The position numbers and the translations under genes are program-made. DNA of 57,701 nt from assembly GCF_025024155.1 (NCBI RefSeq), contig NW_026251845.1:1-57701 (forward strand). Reading direction: 5' to 3'. Shown here piece by piece: positions 43,912 through 54,860 of the stretch. Under the pieces are notes generated by a model. That model saw nothing but the letters and a program-made list of their open reading frames with translations. It was not told the origin of the DNA and ran no database searches. Positions within the stretch are counted from its first letter, which is position 1. Each line of letters starts with the position of its first letter. The DNA comes from Gamsiella multidivaricata. Lineage: Eukaryota; Mortierellomycota; Mortierellomycetes; Mortierellales; Mortierellaceae.

Positions 43912-46557
43912 ATGATCATGTATATATGCCGTCATTGTGGATCAGCCAATGGACTTCGGAGAGGCTCCTTCAAGCTCGCTGCACCCTCAAAGCCGATATT
44001 GCCATGGCCACTTTTGCCACGAGTATATCCTCAGCCTTCTCAGGCTCTCCTCGCTGGCACAGTTGCGCCTTCACGGTTCGCGAGTTCCTCCAGATTACTC
44101 TCAGCCGGGGTGGCGACTCAAACATCAGCAGCCATTACTGCCGTGAGTCCTCAGCATTATCCTAGAATTGCCCAAGTAAAAACCGTTAAGGCACACTCAG
44201 AACTATCATCATCACCACCACCACCGATGTCGAACAAGGAGAGGCGCAGGCACATTAATACTATCCGACGACGAATCGATAAATTGGTCAGGCGTCTTGA
44301 TATCGACAATCTATACCTCGAGTTCTGGAAGATCAGCTGTACAGAGACACTGGAAGATCAGCGGTCGATCTGGAGCAATGCGGACCAGGGACATGCGCGA
44401 CAAGAGTCCATCTACAGGGCGTTTAATTCTGGAGCGGAGCCAGTGCACCAAAGATATCCGTTGGAGCGGATGAGCAAGGGCGAAGTTTTTCCGATATCCA
44501 GATTTGCAATACAACTGGACGCACCGGACATGTCAGCAGGGTCCTCAGAACCAGCAGCAGGAATTTCATTATCAGCATCTTCATCAGCATCTTCATCGGC
44601 ATCTTCATCAGTATCTTCATCAGCATCGGCATTACAATCGGCAACAGAATCGATATCAGCATCGATATCTATAGCAGCAACTCAAAAAATCCACACGATA
44701 CGCTTCATACACCAATCTCATCCCCGACGACTCCTTCAGATCCACCATTATTTCGAACAGGTTCTTAACCTGAAGATTGCATATTACTCCCGGATCGCCC
44801 TCCTCGTCGCGTTTTCATCCAGGGGCGACATGATTACGACCAACAAACTCTTTCAACGCTTCCAAAAGTCACCCGCCAATGTACCAGAACACTATCAGGA
44901 CAACGATCATCAAAGTGACAGCGACCATACTGGGGGCGTCGGTAAGGAAATGTATTCGGCCGTTATTCGCGGCCTCGTCGGACGAAACTTCCAGGACTCG
45001 GAACATCGCCCTTACTATGTCTCCAAGGATCCAGGCACCGGAATCAGGAACCATGGAACAACGCAGATGCACGCAGCCCTGGAACTCTTCTACGATCTCT
45101 TACGCAAGGGTGGGACCCCAACTTTCGAAACGTACCATTCGCTGATCGTTGGCATGTCGACTTTCAAGAATGACATGGAGGCAGCGGAGCTACTGCTCGA
45201 CCACATGATTATTCACAAAAAAAAACCCTACGTTCAAGTGCTACATGTCATGTGCAGAGAGTATACCCGCCGGAGAGACTTTGCCGCCGCAGAACGGATC
45301 TTTAGAATGTTGCGGGAATACAGTATCCGACCTAATGCACTTACCTGCAATCTGATGCTGCGCGCGGTATTCCAGTTGTCCAATGTCCAGGCGCTGCAGT
45401 ACCTCGACAAACCCACCTCCACAACCCCTACTACTGGGCATTCGACTTTGGAGCATGGTCAACAGGACGTGGACTCAAAAGACTTGAATGCCAAGGCCCG
45501 TCAATTAAAACGCCAAAAGATTAAGGAGCTGCGGGAATATATGCGCGAGATTGGGACTGCACCGGACGAGGTGACATTCAGCATATTGTTCTATGGATTC
45601 GGACATATAGAGGGCGGCTATCCGGACCTAGAGGAGACTATGAAGGAAATGGCACGGGACCCATCGCCCATCAAACCCAACTTGGTCGTCTTGAACTCGC
45701 TGCTCTTTGCGAATCTGAATCACGGTAGACTCAAAACTGCAGAGTCGATCTTGGACCAGATGTTGTCATCGACACATCCTGGCGACGCATTTGAGAACGG
45801 CCGAAGGTCCAAGAAGCAGGCCATGAGTCCTTTCCAGAGACAAGGGCAACAGGAGCAAGAAATAGAGGAGGACAAAGGGCGATGGCCCCGAAGCGACTCC
45901 AGCGGTGGCGCACAGAGCGGACAAAGTATGGTTCCAGGAAAAGGGACCTTTCATGCATTAATGCTGGCACACGTCGAACGCGGAGATGTCGAAGGAATGG
46001 AGCGCGTGCTCGACAAGATGATCCAGGCACAGCAGGAACAGCAGCGGCTCCATCAAGACCGGTTACGATCTCGTAGTATACGATTTCGATCTCGTCTCAT
46101 TATGATTGATCTGGATGCGGATGAGTACACGGCCAACATCATGCTTCTGGGCTATATCCTTAAACGGGACTTTGAAAAGGTGGATCATATCCAGAAAACG
46201 ATCCATTCGCGACCGGATTGGAAGACAAGCTCATTATTCTGGGATCGGGAAGAGAGTCGGCAGAAGCTTCTTGCGTTCGTAGGACATCAGAGCTCCAGGG
46301 CTATTGTAGAACGGTCGTTACAGGAGCATGATCATGATCTGGGTGGGGGCTCTCCGTTGGTATCGTCCTCGAAGAAGATGACAGTATTTGATCCGTTGAG
46401 CGGCAATGTCGATGAGGAACTGGATGATGATATCGAGATTGACGTGACAACACTTTCGGCCAAGCTTCTGGGTCTGATCCATTCGTCTCCTGTATCAACA
46501 TCATCGCCATCGTCATCTTTATTATCATCATCATCATCATCATCATCATCCTCATAG
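43912..46557 (+). CDS. Pentatricopeptide repeat protein, probably mitochondrial
   Basis: Single exon, 881 residues. PPR proteins bind organelle RNA in a sequence-specific way. The N-terminal 80 residues are basic and Ser/Ala-rich, as in a mitochondrial presequence. Helical-hairpin repeats are seen from about residue 400: TYHSLIVGMSTFKNDMEAAE, VLHVMCREYTRRRDFAAAER, TFSILFYGFGH, VLNSLLFANLNHGRLKTAES, TFHALMLAHVERGDVEGMER and TANIMLLGYILKRDFEKVD. Several are separated by long insertions. Two Ser-rich simple stretches come from TCATCA-type microsatellites: one near residues 220-245 (DNA 44571-44640) and one at the very C-terminus (46495-46555). The start is the first in-frame ATG; a second Met two codons later is equally possible. 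I cannot name the RNA target. Confidence 0.82.
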   Translation: MIMYICRHCGSANGLRRGSFKLAAPSKPILPWPLLPRVYPQPSQALLAGTVAPSRFASSSRLLSAGVATQTSAAITAVSPQHYPRIAQVKTVKAHSELSSSPPPPMSNKERRRHINTIRRRIDKLVRRLDIDNLYLEFWKISCTETLEDQRSIWSNADQGHARQESIYRAFNSGAEPVHQRYPLERMSKGEVFPISRFAIQLDAPDMSAGSSEPAAGISLSASSSASSSASSSVSSSASALQSATESISASISIAATQKIHTIRFIHQSHPRRLLQIHHYFEQVLNLKIAYYSRIALLVAFSSRGDMITTNKLFQRFQKSPANVPEHYQDNDHQSDSDHTGGVGKEMYSAVIRGLVGRNFQDSEHRPYYVSKDPGTGIRNHGTTQMHAALELFYDLLRKGGTPTFETYHSLIVGMSTFKNDMEAAELLLDHMIIHKKKPYVQVLHVMCREYTRRRDFAAAERIFRMLREYSIRPNALTCNLMLRAVFQLSNVQALQYLDKPTSTTPTTGHSTLEHGQQDVDSKDLNAKARQLKRQKIKELREYMREIGTAPDEVTFSILFYGFGHIEGGYPDLEETMKEMARDPSPIKPNLVVLNSLLFANLNHGRLKTAESILDQMLSSTHPGDAFENGRRSKKQAMSPFQRQGQQEQEIEEDKGRWPRSDSSGGAQSGQSMVPGKGTFHALMLAHVERGDVEGMERVLDKMIQAQQEQQRLHQDRLRSRSIRFRSRLIMIDLDADEYTANIMLLGYILKRDFEKVDHIQKTIHSRPDWKTSSLFWDREESRQKLLAFVGHQSSRAIVERSLQEHDHDLGGGSPLVSSSKKMTVFDPLSGNVDEELDDDIEIDVTTLSAKLLGLIHSSPVSTSSPSSSLLSSSSSSSSSS

Positions 46558-46728
46558 ACCAAATAAAATACAATTTTGGTTACATTCTCTTGAATCGTTG
46601 CAAGAAACTGAATGCGCTATGTGTGTGTTTACTAGGGAATGCGAAGGAGTCGTCGGTTGAGGAGAAATATGCATGAAGGTATAACATATCCTGCTCGAAG
46701 CGTACCGAATATCATTCTCATGTTCGGC

Positions 46729-48303
46729 TTATTTCTTGCAGGCTTTCTTGTGCCCCTCCTTCCAGTGGGTGACCTGGCACAATCGCGAACAGTAGTATCT
46801 CTTCTTACATCCTGCGCATCTCTGAAACTCGTTCGCCTGAGACTCCTTCTTTTCACAACCGTTCGCTGCACAGGTCTTCAAGCCCGCCTGGTCGACCTTG
46901 TTCTCCCCTCCATCTTGCGACGCCTGATGGTCCATGATGATCGCCCTCCTGGCATTCAGGGTCCTACTGAGGTACTCAAACGACTGCTGTCCGCCATTTG
47001 AGACCATCAAAGCCAGCTCGAACAAGTTCTGAGCCCTGTCCAGGTCATAGAGTCCGAAATCCTTGGACCCGTAAATCATGCCCAGGAACTGCATGGATTC
47101 TACCTCGAGCATGTGGTTGGCCTGATCGAAATAGGAAATGGCGGTCTGGAAGTATTCCTTGGGATCCGGACTGTAGTTCTGATCCGAGGATGGGAGCTTC
47201 TCGCGGAAGGACTTGTCAGTCGCAAGCTTGAAGAAAATACGGCCGAGCTGCGTGCCCGAAGGACCGTACTTGATTTGAAGAGCCTTGTTATACCAGTGGA
47301 TAGCCTTGGGGAGGTCCAAGGGCAGTGGAGGAGTCGATTTGGGGTTGCCCTCATGGTAGATCATACCCAAGTTGTGCGCCGCATCCGGGAACCCTAAATC
47401 AAACAATAAGAATTCATGTTAGTGCTGCTTTAGCATCCTTCCCACGACTATGCCCCCATCATTCATCATCATCAGTTTGAAATGGAGATACGTACCCTCA
47501 TCTGCAGCCTTGACGTACCACGCTATGGCTTCATTCCAGTCTCCCCTGCGATCATAGTGCCATCCAGCCTTGTGCATCGCCATGGGATTACCCAACTCTG
47601 CGGCTTTCAAGTAGTACTCAATCGAGACCTTCTCAGGATCCTCTCCCTCGATACAATGCTCGCCCGCACAGGCCTCGTGCTCGACTGCATAAAAGTTGCC
47701 GAGTTGCACCGCCGCCATCGAGAACTTGAACTTTTCGAACGCATAATCGTAATAAGCCTTGGCCTCTCTGAATCCCGGTGCCGAGAGCGGTGATGCCTTC
47801 TTCTTCGCGTCCTTCGCCTGCTTATCGTCCGAATCATTTCCAGCCGACTGATCACGTACGCCGCCCAGCAAGAATCCGTTCGTCAAGATCTCCTGAATTT
47901 TCAGTTTCTCCATCGGTGTGTCCTTGGGCTTCATCTTGAGGTAATTCCGCGCCTTTTCCTGGTCCATGTCTGACTTCAACAATGCCTCCGCGACCGCTTT
48001 CTGGATCTCGCGAAGGTTCAGAAACTCCTTCTGATAGACCTCATCCGCACGCTCAAGCTTCGCAAGGATGGAATTGCGCTCTGCATGGTCCTCGCGCAGC
48101 TTCCGCGCCATCTCTGGGAACAGCACAGGGACCTTGGGCTCGAGACCGGGGTCGACGACGTGGTAGAGCGCCAGGAGAATATGGCACTGCTCGCGAGTCA
48201 GGTTCAGGAAGGGTTTAATACCGCCTTCGGTTTCGGTTGGGAGCGAATTCGGCATGTCGTTCTCGGCCATGATTTCTTGCGAGAATTGCAAAAGCTGCGC
48301 CAT
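46729..48303 (-). CDS. Sel1-repeat protein with C-terminal MYND zinc finger
   Basis: Exons 47496-48303 and 46729-47393 join to 490 residues. An N-terminal helical region leads to Sel1-like repeats: KAYYDYAFEKFKFSMAAVQL, IEYYLKAAELGNPMAMHKAG, AIAWYVKAADEG and, after the intron, DAAHNLGMIYHEG, KAIHWYNKALQ and YFQTAISYFDQANH. The last 45 residues form a MYND finger, with CAANGCEKKESQ, then FQRCAGCKKRYYCSRLCQ, then HWKEGHKKAC. This gives the full set of metal ligands. Sel1 repeats and MYND fingers are both protein-interaction modules; no enzyme domain is seen. The start at 48303 is the first ATG and has a good context (GCGCCATGG in reverse). The frame remains open upstream without an ATG. Confidence 0.82.
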
Positions 48304-48574
48304 GGCGATAGAGGTGTCGCAAAGCAGTGAAAGGAGCGTGGGGGTGGGAGTGAAAGGAATGAAAGGCGCGATGGTTTGTTTTGAGGCGACGTCTAAAAAA
48401 TAATTTTGTGACTTTTGATGCGCCGCCAAATTGTCGCCCCTCCCTTTGCTCGAACTGCGCTGACGCTATTTTCAAAGGAAAGAACATAAAAAATATCGAC
48501 AATGGATGATACATTTTATTGAGTTTGTTAGAAAGCAGCTGTGCTGTGCTAAAATGGATATGCCGTATGCCACT

Positions 48575-48987
48575 TTACTCCTTCATGTCCTTCCATCGCT
48601 CCTCGACCTTCATTCTTTTTTCCTTTGCCTGTTCAAAGTGCTTCTTACGGTTGATATCGAACTATTGTGCGAAAGAAAACAAATCCAGTATTAACACAGT
48701 AACATTGTGCAACCCGCGTCAACAAACAGGATCAAAACATGATTCAAGACGAGTAGAACAGTGCGTGAGTAGCGCATGCAATTTCGACGCTTGTAATTGA
48801 TAGTAAGGATAAGAAATGACTGGCAGCATTGATGTACCTCAGCCTGTAGACACTCATTCATGGCCTGTTTGAGTCTGTTGCAGCGACCGAGGAACCGGTT
48901 CAAAACGTTTTCGGTGTGGCACTGGTCGAGCTGCAGAATGATATCCTCGCAGGAAATGTGCTTGTGTAAGTCGAGCTTCGAATGCAT
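48575..48987 (-). CDS. CMC2: CMC2-like twin CX9C mitochondrial protein
   Basis: Small intermembrane-space protein needed for cytochrome c oxidase biogenesis in yeast and animals. Exons 48838-48987 and 48575-48661 encode 78 residues, the normal family size. The twin CX9C signature is exact: CEDIILQLDQC and CNRLKQAMNEC, which should form a disulfide-bonded helical hairpin after Mia40-dependent import. It starts MHSKLDLHKH, like the MHP-L-HLH start of other CMC2 proteins, and ends in a charged helix encoded by exon 2. The frame is open upstream of the ATG but without a start codon, and the family start supports 48987. Confidence 0.92.
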
Positions 48988-49870
48988 TGTCTCGGAGCTG
49001 GGGCTTGCTGTGTTTGAAGTGGGGTTGGGATGGGAAGCGTTTGAGAAAGATGCCAATGGAGGGGGAGGGCGTATTGTTGCGGGAGGCGGAGCTGTGCTGC
49101 TTTCCCGAGAGGGGCCTTCTCCTCAAAATGTGTGACTGCAGGAGCAAAAAAAAAAATTGGAGTGAACACCATCCACTTGAGCGGACTCAATTGAAGGTTC
49201 CTTTTTATTTCTACTTACCGAAAAAGAGGTACAGCGCACGGGCGAATGGATTGACACTAAGCATCCATCAATACATCGATCAGCACCCCCAGGCATCCAT
49301 CTAATCCGACCAACTGAACAGACTAGAAGCATCGTACAGCATTGTGACATTTGGACCATGAGTTGACAGGAATCCATGTCAGAGGCCTTTCGTCCTCATC
49401 GGCACTTTTTTCATCAAACCAGTGGCAAGCGAGACAACAAGTGCTTGGGATCAGTGTCTCCAACCTATCTACAGCCTATTCTTCAATCATACAGTCAGCA
49501 TTGTGAAGAGTTTTCAGTTTAGGATCAGCGACAGCACTGAGACTAAACAGTGATTACAGCGAAACGATGAACAGATGGAATCCAAACTACTGATCAGCGA
49601 TGAGGACACTATAAAGCAACAAGACCCAACAAACAGACGTTTAAAGATGGTCAACGAAACCAGTACTAGTCAATCGAGACAGTCAAACTCTAGGACGACG
49701 GTGCTTCAGAAAGCACTGGCAGGAACTCGTAGGAAAACGGGGGGCGACTTGATAGGGCGCCAGGGGGGAAACCAGGCTTCAACAAATCTCCCTCTCAGCA
49801 ACCAAAAAAAGCTTGACCACAGCCAACTAAACATGTCTACTGTCTCACTCAACACCCACTGCTAGACAAT
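48988..49870. other. Spacer and leader of the ribosomal protein gene
   Basis: One plus frame (49575-49865) is open for 96 codons and ends five bases before the ribosomal protein ATG. It has no motif, and I treat it as 5' leader or leader-intron sequence. Nothing else is recognised. Confidence 0.5.
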
Positions 49871-50589
49871 ATGGGAGCCTACAAGTATCTCGAGGAGTTG
49901 GCCAAGAAGAAGCAGTCGGATGTCATGCGCTTTTTGTTGCGCGTCCGCTGCTGGGAGTACCGCCAGTTGAACGTCATTCACCGTGCCTCGCGCCCCTCGC
50001 GCCCCGACAAGGCTCGCCGTCTCGGCTACAAGGCCAAGCAGGGATACGTCATCTACCGTATCCGCGTTCGCCGTGGTGGTCGCAAAAAGCCCGTTGCCAA
50101 GGGTGCCACCTTCGGTAAGCCCGGCGGACACGGAGTTAACCAGCTCAAGTACCAGCGCTCGCTCCAGGCCACTGCTGAGGAGCGTGTCGGCCGCAAGTGC
50201 GGCAACTTGCGCGTTCTCAACTCCTATTGGGTCAACCAGGACTCAACCTACAAGTACTTTGAGGTCATCTTGGTCGATCCCTCCCACAAGGCCATCCGCC
50301 GCGATGCTCGCATCAACTGGATCGTCAACCCCGTCCACAAGCGCCGTGAGGCCCGTGGCTTGACCTCGGCCACCAAGAAGAACCGTGGACACGGCAAGGG
50401 TCACGGCTTCAACAAGACCATCGGCTCTGGTCGCCGCGCCAACTGGAAGAGACGTAACACCCTCAGCGTACGTATCTCACACGGGAATGAAGACTTGATT
50501 TTGCAGCGCGCGATTGAACGACTGTTTGCTAACCATATATTTATTTCTATTTTTTGTGTTCCTGACAACAGCTCCGTCGTTACCGCTAA
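49871..50589 (+). CDS. RPL15: 60S ribosomal protein eL15
   Basis: Structural protein of the large cytosolic ribosomal subunit. Exons 49871-50467 and 50572-50589 give 204 residues, exactly the eukaryotic length. The second exon has only 18 nt and encodes LRRYR plus the stop. Conserved landmarks are [20 protein letters not shown] at the start, [28 protein letters not shown] and [19 protein letters not shown]. The codon use is strongly C-ending in the first exon, unlike its neighbours, as expected of a very highly expressed gene. The 104-bp intron has no in-frame stop, so retention would give a longer protein with an altered tail. Confidence 0.97.
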
Positions 50590-50966
50590 GGGTTTTCTTG
50601 TGTTCGTGGGTTTCTGGACTTCAGCATTTACTCCATCATATTTGTTTACGAAGCTGCCGTTTGTCAGTGTCAACGTCTTGAAATAAAAACCTTTGGCTGC
50701 CACACAGCATCATGGGATCAATCATACAAAAAATCATTATTCAGTCTTGAAGGTGCGATGGTGCCAATTGACAGTAATAGGCCGTAGTCATGTAGTCGGC
50801 ACTTTGTTCATGCAGATCAAATACGTGGTGTCAGAAGGCTCAAGAAATCCAGGTGCGATTAGCCCTTAGCTCAACCTCTAGCTGACTTTCACACAAGACA
50901 TCCTAACCTCCTTTTCTTCGTCATTCACTCCGCTCCTTCACTCCTTCATTCATTCTACTCATCGCA
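50590..50966. other. Spacer between eL15 and ALDH genes
   Basis: 3' flank of the eL15 gene and a pyrimidine-rich leader (about 50905-50965) of the aldehyde dehydrogenase gene. No gene seen. Confidence 0.55.
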
Positions 50967-52445
50967 ATGTTCTCCATCAAGACCTCGAAGGGCAGCGTAT
51001 CCTTCAACCGATTCGTCGGCCCCTTTATCAACAACAAATTTCATCCCACACTCGCCTCCACTCCCGTCAAGCGTCAAATCCTCAACCCCTGCACTGAAGA
51101 CCTCATCGAAACCGTACAAGAAGCCAGCGCCGAAGACGTCGACCTCGCCGTCCAATCCGCCCAGGCCGCACTCAAGGGACCCTGGAAACACTTCTCCGGC
51201 AAGAAGCGTCGCAATGCTCTCCTTGACATCGCCCATGCGCTCGAGAAGAACCTCTGGAAGATGACAGTCCTCGAGGCCGCCTGCGGTAAACCCCTCGAAG
51301 AGGCCAAGTTCGATATCGAGGAATCCATCGAATGCTTCCGCTACTTTGCCGGACACGCCGACAAGATCTCTGGCTCGAATTTCGCAACCGAAGGAGGACA
51401 CAAATCCTACACGGTCCGTAAACCCGTGGGAATCTGCGGGTTGATCACCTCGTTCAACTATCCGCTCAACCTGGCTGCTTGGAAGATCGCACCCGCGCTC
51501 GCCTGTGGTAACGCCGTGATTCTCAAGCCCGCGCCACAGACACCGCTGTCGTCGTTGATGCTCGGAGAATTGATTGCGGAGCATACAGAGCTGCCTGCAG
51601 GAGTGTTCAGTGTCTTGCCTGGAGGGGAGGACGTTGGGTCGGCGATCGTCAGTCATAAGGGGATTCACAAGGTTAGTTTCACAGGATCGGGTAACGTCGG
51701 ACGCAAGGTCATGGGCGGCGCTGCGAACAGCAATCTCAAGTCTGTGATTTTGGAGCTGGGAGGCAAGAGCCCGCTGATCGTCTTTAAGGACGCGGATTTG
51801 GATCAGGCTGTCGAAGACGTCTTTGGAGCGATTTTTTCGAACATGGGGCAGAATTGCTGTGCTGGATCAAGATTGTTCCTCGAGAGCGGGATCGAAGACG
51901 AGTTCTTGAGCAAGCTCAAGGATCGGGTGAAGCAGGTCAAGATCGGGGATACGCTGGATGAGGCTTATGACTTTGGCACAATGGTCGATCGTGTGCAGTT
52001 CGAGAGAGTGATGGGCTTTATTGAAAACGCCAAGAAGGAGGGCAAGTCAAAGTTACTGGTCGGAGGAAATCGCCATGGCGAGAAGGGATACTTTATCGAG
52101 CCGACCGTCTTTACTGACGTGGATGAGACATCGACTCTTGCGAAAGACGAGATCTTTGGCCCGGTATTGTCAGTCATGAAGCCCTTCAAGACCATCGAGG
52201 AGGCGTTGGAACGCGCGAATGCTACGCCGTACGGATTGGCTTCAGGTGTATGGACCAAGGATCTGAGCAAGTCGGAGCAGTGCATCCAAGAACTCGAGAC
52301 GGGTGTCACCTGGGTGAATTGCTATAACATGTGCTCGGTCCACTTGCCCTTCGGCGGTGTAAAGCAAAGTGGGTTCGGTAAGGACCTAGGGGCCGAGGCC
52401 ATGGGCGAGTACCTAACCGTAAAGGCTGTGACGATCCGTGTGTAA
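50967..52445 (+). CDS. NAD(P)-dependent aldehyde dehydrogenase, betaine-aldehyde-dehydrogenase-like
   Basis: Oxidises an aldehyde to the acid. Single exon, 492 residues, normal for the ALDH superfamily. Motifs in order: GLITSFNYPLNLAAWKIAPA, the cofactor loop VSFTGSGNVGRKV, general base Glu263 in LELGGKSP, nucleophile Cys297 in MGQNCCAGSR, EIFGPVLSV and the end motif PFGGVKQSGFGKDLG. The overall sequence looks closest to the ALDH2/ALDH9-type group, so aminoaldehydes or betaine aldehyde are plausible substrates. The substrate cannot be read from the sequence. No mitochondrial presequence is evident, so it is probably cytosolic. The gene is intronless, unlike most neighbours. Confidence 0.92.
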   Translation: MFSIKTSKGSVSFNRFVGPFINNKFHPTLASTPVKRQILNPCTEDLIETVQEASAEDVDLAVQSAQAALKGPWKHFSGKKRRNALLDIAHALEKNLWKMTVLEAACGKPLEEAKFDIEESIECFRYFAGHADKISGSNFATEGGHKSYTVRKPVGICGLITSFNYPLNLAAWKIAPALACGNAVILKPAPQTPLSSLMLGELIAEHTELPAGVFSVLPGGEDVGSAIVSHKGIHKVSFTGSGNVGRKVMGGAANSNLKSVILELGGKSPLIVFKDADLDQAVEDVFGAIFSNMGQNCCAGSRLFLESGIEDEFLSKLKDRVKQVKIGDTLDEAYDFGTMVDRVQFERVMGFIENAKKEGKSKLLVGGNRHGEKGYFIEPTVFTDVDETSTLAKDEIFGPVLSVMKPFKTIEEALERANATPYGLASGVWTKDLSKSEQCIQELETGVTWVNCYNMCSVHLPFGGVKQSGFGKDLGAEAMGEYLTVKAVTIRV

Positions 52446-52902
52446 GATGGAGGGGGATGCCATTGACGACCATAGTCGATCAGAAATCGGAAATAGTAAT
52501 AAAACAAAAAAAAAAAAAAATCGTCTTCATATGCAACCTGGTGCCGATATCCATGGGGCTCTATGAAGACAAAGGCGCACAATGGTACTCGATGCTGCCC
52601 TTCTTTGAGCACGGACCATTTGATAAAAAAGATGTGAACCCAATACCAAACGCAAGAAGATTTGATGCCAAAGAGTTCCATCAAGGAAAATTAAAGCATA
52701 CTACGGGTCTACGATATTTAAACAATCGACTCCATGATGGGTTTATTTGGGCTAGAGACTGAAGGAAGACCCTATTATCCATGGTCGATTCCTTCTCAAT
52801 TTGGCTGAAGCAGTAGGAACGTGTACAATATTTACAACGAGAGAGTATCGTATGAATAACGGAGTTCTCGGTCGATGGCACGAAGATGACCGGATGATTT
52901 GT
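52446..52902. other. Convergent 3' spacer
   Basis: 3' flanks of the convergent ALDH and GAPDH genes. An A-run at 52507-52519 follows AATAAAA at about 52498, a plausible poly(A) region for the ALDH transcript. A 101-codon open plus frame (52457-52762) lacks motifs. Confidence 0.5.
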
Positions 52903-54395
<1,493 letters not shown>

Positions 54396-54860
54396 AGTGG
54401 TGAGAGTGTGATGCGTGTGGATAAAGGCGTGAGATAATAGGGAGGTGGATGTAATGCGTGGAAGGATGGAGGAGCAGAAAAGAAGGAGAAGAAAAATGAT
54501 GGGTAGGATTATATATTGGGTGTTCATTGACCCGGCTAGTTCTCACTGCTTTCTGTTTTGTTTGTTCAGATACGGATGTTCACATACGCCCGATCTGTCT
54601 CACATTTCACACCAGGCTTTGATAACAACCACCAGAAATGCATTGTTGTCTATCAGTCCAAAACATACGATGGTCTCGCTTAGTCTTCACCCACGCAGAG
54701 TCTACCCTTGCCCTTCGGATCGCCAAAAATAAACCATTGGTATCTGTTGTTTGTGTGCGTACATGGTTGAGAAGTTGGTGTAATAAGAAAACGAAAAACA
54801 TATGCAAAGGAATGATGAAACTAATTAGATCAATAGCGGAAGAAGAAAGGCTCCTGCTAC
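54396..54860. other. GAPDH promoter and MTR4 3' flank
   Basis: 465 bp between the GAPDH start and the MTR4 stop, both minus-strand genes. It includes the GAPDH TATA-like site and AG-rich tracts just upstream of the ATG. No gene seen. Confidence 0.6.
54508..54517 (-). promoter_or_regulatory. TATA-like element of the GAPDH promoter
   Basis: AATATATAAT on the minus strand, about 113 bp upstream of the GAPDH start codon, the usual distance for a strong fungal promoter. Confidence 0.5.

Noticed and set aside
49575..49865. 96-codon frame just before the eL15 start
   Set aside because: No motif. Its stop lies five bases before the ribosomal start codon, consistent with leader or leader-intron sequence.
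52457..52762. 101-codon frame downstream of the ALDH gene
   Set aside because: Lies in a 3' flank with A-runs and shows no motif.
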